Source: Taenia hydatigena
Lineage: Eukaryota > Platyhelminthes > Cestoda > Cyclophyllidea > Taeniidae
Reading direction: 5' to 3'
DNA length: 64,000 nt
Assembly (NCBI GenBank): GCA_036345935.2
Contig: JADWOT020000007.1
Location: forward strand, 4,378,786-4,442,785
Shown here: positions 58,570 to 64,000 of the stretch, one piece after another
Layout: each line of letters begins with the position of its first letter
Position numbering within the stretch: the first letter of the stretch is position 1
Position numbers and translations under genes: made by a program
The notes under the pieces: model-generated
Seen by the model: only the letters and a program-made list of their open reading frames with translations
Databases searched by the model: none
What the model was told of the DNA's origin: nothing

Positions 58570-59017
58570 CTAGTACAGCTGCCGCTTTGTCCAAAGGTAG
58601 AAACTTATGGGTAGCATTTGGGAGCGCGAAGCCTCTTTTAGTCTAGGGAGCAGTGTCTGCACTCGTGCCCCAAATTCTGCCACTAGATTGCTCCAATCAC
58701 AACGATGACTGGCACCGATGGAGGACACGACCGTAGCGAAAGGACCTGAACCCTCCCAGTGCCACACCTCGGTAACTATTACGAGGTCCCATTCTGTGGG
58801 AAAGGTTGGCAATATCCCTTCTATGGACCCCATGCGGGTAGCGCACACACAAATCACCTCCCACCAAACGTGTGTTCGTCATGGCACAGTTCATCCCCCT
58901 GCAGAATGATGACGATTTTACGCTGTTGAGCATGGGTCGGATCAATCTATTCACGAAAACTCGAACGCATTGATAAACATCTGTTCTGACAGAACAGGCA
59001 TAAGTATGCACCTTCAC
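58570..59017 (-). other. Two overlapping protein-like frames on the minus strand
   Basis: A 95-codon frame (58857-58570; contains FPTEWDLVIVTEVWHWEG and FGARVQTLLPRLKEASRSQ) overlaps a 106-codon ATG frame (59017-58697; contains RYPHGVHRRDIANLSHRMG). Both have balanced amino-acid composition, which is unusual in this window, but at most one can be real in the overlap. No family recognised. Confidence 0.25.
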
Positions 59018-59685
59018 TGTAATGACAGCCTAAAAAATATCAAAATATGGATGCACAAGATCACGGCTATATACGTGGACCACCAACTCACCACTGACTT
59101 CAAATGATTCCCACCTTTCACTGCAATGATACCCAGTCTCAGTTTCCTGCCACATTTGCACATTAATTAGATTATGGTTATGAACGTGAGAGGGCGTCTA
59201 AATAGTCCATTTTCAGTGCTACCTTGAGTCGGAAAGGAAAAGGTACCCACATTCGGTTATCATTGGCTCTCAACCGCTGGTGAATCTAGCTGCAAGCACA
59301 GTCGCGAGCACCAACCACAAATTCGGTTAAGACATTTGATGCATCAGCGGTGCGATTGATTAGAATTTGGAAATGATAAAGAAGAGCCATAAAACTGTCA
59401 AATAAAATAAAAGCTGCACTAAAGCGCAAGCAGGAGCACGTTTTAACTGGCCTTGTAAACAAAAAGGCATTAACATTATCAAAATCTTTAAATAGGTGAG
59501 ATATGCTACAATATAATTGCGGCAAACTTGTGTTTTTATTTGAATTACGCCTACTTGTATTTTATGATTCTCGTAATGTTGTTTTAACATTTTCTTACTG
59601 AGCGAGTTACTTTGTTCCCACTTTTGATCCCCAAATTCACCCTAAATGACGAAAAGTAAATACATCTGTTTGGATATTAGGTGTG
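59018..59685. other. Intergenic
   Basis: Nothing recognised. Confidence 0.4.
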
Positions 59686-59689
59686 GAGG

Positions 59690-60845
59690 TATTCGAATCG
59701 CACATCCATATCTGCAAACGTATTAGCCTCCAAACATTACATTTTTGATCTAAAGGCAATGGCGTCCGCCTTTTGTTATAATTTGCATCAGTTTTAAAGA
59801 TTAGCGCTTGTCGTTACTTAAAATGGGCAATCACCGCACGTAGACGATAAAGTTCGGTCAAGCTGGGATGTGCCATCAAAACGTTAAGTGAGATTGACAA
59901 GAATGAACAAAGTCATGGTCCTTTTATTGTGTTGGCAGCATCTTGCTCAGCCCAACCTGCGGTGTAGCGGCTGTGGAATGGTCGCTGAAAGGCGCACTTT
60001 CTTATGCGAGTGCAAGATCACTTAGTTTCTCTGCAGATTGTAGTTCTGCCTTGGCGACACGACTTGAAGTCGAGATCAGTGGGTATTTACCACCTCCGTG
60101 ACTCAGAGTAACCGCTCATTAACTTTACGACGACACTACAGAGGAAATGGATAAAAGTAAAGGGACTGAGTGGGAAATCGCACTGTGGTTAGTTTTCCAC
60201 ATCAACAGAGCCTCGATTGGCTAACATGAATTGCAACTTAAAAAATTTATCTTGCACATTCTAAGGACTACTGCTGCGCCTTTATGGGTTCTGCAAATGG
60301 AAGAAGTAGTGATTAAATGGCCACGTGAATGAGGCAGCATGCAAATCAGATTTCTAGATTAGGCAAACTGATAAGACTCCAGACCTTAAATATAGAACAT
60401 AGCCTACACTGTGAAGTCATTTTAAATTTAGAAGACCTGAACAATTCAACAGCTACACGAAGGCCTCACTCAAAATAAGAGAACCCCTTAGCACCAGTAT
60501 TGCTGCTGACCGTGCAGTCGTCCAGCGATCTGTCGATCCAAAGATTTCAGTCAATCTTTTGGTCTTGGCTGGTTTAAAACTTAGACAAAAAACAAAGTTC
60601 TGAGTGAAGGAAGCAGACTGATCCAGCAGAATGCCACTGAGTGGTGGTGCATTTAATGAAAAGACTAAATTTTCTGCTTTTATTTTAATTTTATGGATAT
60701 GTCTATTCTGCAGCACAATATTAGTATTTTCTACCAGAATCATGTGTCAAATCCTAATTTCTCTACTTGAACTCGCACGTCACACATGTGTGACATGAAA
60801 AATCATCAATTTATGATAGCTAGTAATGATACCGCCAAGCTCATG
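59690..60845 (+). repeat. Interspersed repeat family 2, copy 4 (longest)
   Basis: 59690-60010 matches 42.395-42.795 kb, 60.00-60.08 kb matches 1.48-1.56 kb, and 60.43-60.845 kb matches 1.89-2.42 kb. It contains the perfect palindrome TCACACATGTGTGA at 60780-60793. The 96-codon minus-strand frame inside (60453-60743) is not conserved in copy 1. Confidence 0.7.
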
Positions 60846-63800
60846 CGTGCCGGAAAAGTCATCGATGATATTGTTAATGACTTTGCTTTATAGTTTTATG
60901 CACTGATGCGTCAGATTTATCGATATTGCAACCAAGTTTTCTTTCCAATTCGTTTCCAAAATTTTCCATATCAACGCATCCCAAAAGCATTATTATTACC
61001 GAATTTGTGCATGAACCGGACCCATACCCATCCAGCTTTTCCTTTAAAAGTGAGATAAATGTGGATGTTAGGCTAAAATTTGGGGTCTGATCGCTTTCTT
61101 ATCATCAGTGGCAATTATATGATATTGAGCATAAGGTGCAGCAGCACGAATCACCTTTCTTTATACTCGATGTGTTTGGCAGCTCAGCCCTTGTCGTTGT
61201 CGAAGCTAGGTTCTAAGGATACCATGTCAATATGATTTGGCCTTAAAGATGAGACTAACTTGACATCTAATCCAGCCTTTCTTGGAATATGAAGGCATCT
61301 TAATGTTACCTAAGAGGTGTGCAGGCAGAGTTTGAATTAAGTGATACAATAGCCTGCCTGTTCCGATGTGCTGGCGACCGACACGTCAACTTGCCAACCT
61401 CAAGCTTAGATTAATGGACCTCATTTTTGCCTGTGATTTCAGCCCTTATGCTACTGTCACACGGCTATCGTCGCTCTACTCACATCCATTCTCATTCTCT
61501 GAGCTATTCGTCAATTATCAAGAACATAGCATTTTTATCGTTTATCAAGCCTTTCACTCTCTCTACGTAGATTCATTGGGCGAAAATCGCGCATCGTTAC
61601 AGTCAGTTGTGCTAGACATTAAACTGGTTCTCGTAGCATAGTCTGAGATAGCATAATGCTACATCCTAAATCAAGGAACTCCTGCTTGATACTGCAATTT
61701 ACAAACTCTGACGACTGTTCAGCGTTGGAACACGTCGTGTCTAGGACCCATTCTGCATACCTGCATCTTATCAATGCATGTTATGCTAACTACTAATCCG
61801 TTCATCAGTTCCATTCCGGTTTTAACGACACTTCGCGATAACAGCTGCTCTATTTTCGGATTATGACAGTTCTTTTGCTTTGAGAATTAACCTGATAATT
61901 CCCAACTAATGAAACGGCAAATTGTGAATAAACTTAAAATAAAAGTCGAAATTACAATAATAATGCACGCATGTGTCTCATTGTTATACTTGTAACAAAC
62001 GAGCATTTATTACATTGCTACATTAACTTGCGTGGACTATAAACGCTGCATTTTTGGATTTTTTCTCATTCACGACGCATTTTGTTCAAAGCGTTGCCGT
62101 TTACTGCTCAACCAGAACTACCGCACATTAATTATAATGCAACATTTAGGAAAGGAATACTAACTTTTTGAAGGAGCATGTACCTACCGCATTGCCAGTT
62201 GAAACATGCATTAATGGCAGGAACAGGCAGATAAATTTAAACAAATTTCACCCAAACCGACTGGCAGGCATCAATGGGAACAGTCGCCCTAAACTTCCTG
62301 TTAATTTTGATTGTAAATAACATCAACATTAGTAGCGAGTTTGTGTGTTCTGTATCAGCCCAGCAGCTGTCCAATTTTGTAATCTAGAAAATGGCCTTAC
62401 ACACCCATGCGATGAACTGATTCCTGGCGCGGTGAAATGAAGTATGCGCATATTGCAACTACCTTTTACAAAACACTATATTCTCAAACAATGACAGGGT
62501 GCGTGCTGCCGTCAGCTTTACTAACACTAATATCTGAAAGCGCTTCATAAATAGTATTATTGTCTGCGATCGGCTCAGATGTTCAGAATATGTGATGAAA
62601 CCTATACGGGTGTAAATTTTGAAGTCTTGCTTAGAGTGGACAGTCCAGAAAAGCTGTACTGAAAATCGTTGGATAGCAAAAGGAACTCACCTAGCAAACT
62701 TTACTATCAGCCATCGTTGACCCGCTTTCAAACACTTGGGTCGATTGTCTGAGCATGTGAGGAGGGTTGTGTCTTTAGCATCGTCCTGGTGCGCTACTTC
62801 ATTTGATATAATTTCCAGCAATAGCGACTACTGCACCACCTTTGACCTGCCACTAGTCGCCGTGAGCACTAGCAACACTACATCTTAAGCCAGTACTCCG
62901 TCCAAACTTGAGGACCTAATCAGCTTTCATCCTTTGATGAAATGAAGAACTTCTAGAAAGATCTGAATGCAGCTACTCAAAGAGAGCACATGAAACCTGT
63001 TTACAGAAATCGAGGTCTTCAAGTGGTTTGTCCGTAGATATATTTACTTAAGTCCATCTTGATTGACATTGATTGGATGCACTAGTTTGATTTTTAATGC
63101 ATGCCCCAGTGATAAAAGATGCCTTTGCAACAACGTCAAGACTGCCATATTTACTATAATACAAATGCTTAGCTCGATACTGTTGCCCTTAATTAAATTA
63201 ATTCGTGGTGGTGGGCTTCTGCTAAGTTGTGCAACGATTGCACAAATTTCTATTGTCATAAAATTTAAAATGAGGATTATCATGGCAAAATTTCAAATGC
63301 TTTTCATTCCAACACTTTCAACGCGGGATCCCACATTATTAGCAGCCTATAAATTGGTGAAAAATTACGCTTATTTGCAAATTGCGGCGCGTATTACTGC
63401 AAGCTTTTAACTATGAAGCGACATCAACTTCCATAATTTGTATTTAACTTTTACATTTAAAAATTCCGTCCTAATGATGTTAGAACTAAAATTCGCGTCT
63501 ATTCATTTTTACTTTATGTGGAAAATGCACCCGCAAGATGAATTAGGGCTAATGAATCGGCCAGAAGGAAAAGAACTGGTTGGTGAGACCATGCTTTCAC
63601 TTATAAGATTACCGATCTTGCAACTATCTAGATTCTTTCTAGAGAAATACGGCAACACTTGACGTTACCAAAATGATTCTGAACAATACCCAACTTGAAC
63701 TTGATTAATTAAATCATTCCAGCGCCAGCATACTCGTGATGGTGTCGAGCTTAGTGTGTTGAAGTCTGTCATTTGCATGTGGGCATTCGTATTTGAAAAT

Positions 63801-64000
63801 AGAAGACTCTTGTGTGTATTTGCGTGTTTATTTGCGGTCGCGCTACAGACTTCCTGCTCTCGTCTAAAGCATCTTCTGCATTAGAGGCGCTAGTGGCCTC
63901 CAGGATCCCCAAGCCATGACTACATTAGCTGGCATTTCGCGTAGGTTTGTAGGCATGCGATTCAAAAATGGCTTAGCTTTATCCTTAGAAGTTGAAAAGC
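60846..64000. other. Intergenic to the window end, no gene supported
   Basis: Only short open frames (for example 61366-61641 and 63063-63410 on the plus strand), without starts, splice sites or motifs that convince. No repeat copy recognised. Confidence 0.45.

Noticed and set aside
1..64000. tRNA, rRNA, spliced-leader RNA or reverse transcriptase genes
   Set aside because: I looked for their motifs by eye and found none that held up; a covariance-model and profile scan would be needed to exclude small RNAs.

Overview
This is eukaryotic DNA, very probably from a flatworm and most likely a taeniid tapeworm (Echinococcus/Taenia type). No bacterial-style operons are present. Most of the window is open-frame-poor intergenic DNA with diverged interspersed repeats, and introns have consensus GT..AG ends. 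The species call is inferred from a degenerate intronless HSP70 copy (taeniid genomes are known for many HSP70 copies and fragments) and a small secreted Thr-rich mucin-like gene. No rRNA, tRNA, CRISPR or recognisable transposase/reverse transcriptase was seen.

Layout. 0-14 kb: interspersed repeats, including a ~1.8 kb family whose two inverted copies (about 7.07-8.91 and 12.1-13.8 kb) flank a mucin-like gene (9.65-10.4 kb) whose frame stays open for 42 codons beyond its stop. 14-20 kb: nothing firmly supported. 20.1-22.45 kb (-): remnant A of an SH2-tyrosine kinase gene. 22.98-26.26 kb (-): a candidate six-exon gene of unknown function. 27.5-28.34 kb: a stop-poor Ser/Thr/Pro-rich stretch. 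30.1-31.45 kb (-): kinase remnant B, preceded by a ~480 bp 5' module. 36.0-37.8 kb (+): HSP70 pseudogene with a TATA box, whose upstream 200 bp is related to that module. 39.7-41.84 kb (+): another module followed by kinase remnant D. 46.77-48.70 kb (+): a candidate four-exon gene. 49.65-50.45 kb (-): internally deleted kinase remnant C. 51-64 kb: further repeat copies and weak open frames.

The main result is a local family of four decayed copies (A-D) of a Src-like SH2-tyrosine kinase gene, identified from motifs (SH2 FLVRES-like, VAVK, HRDLRAAN-like, DFG-like, APE, DVWSFG, subdomain XI) spread over intron-separated exons with stops and frameshifts. Copies B and D diverge symmetrically around the HSP70 pseudogene, and all three share one upstream module. 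Everything was read by eye; gene models for unknown proteins rest on splice-site consensus and reading phase only.
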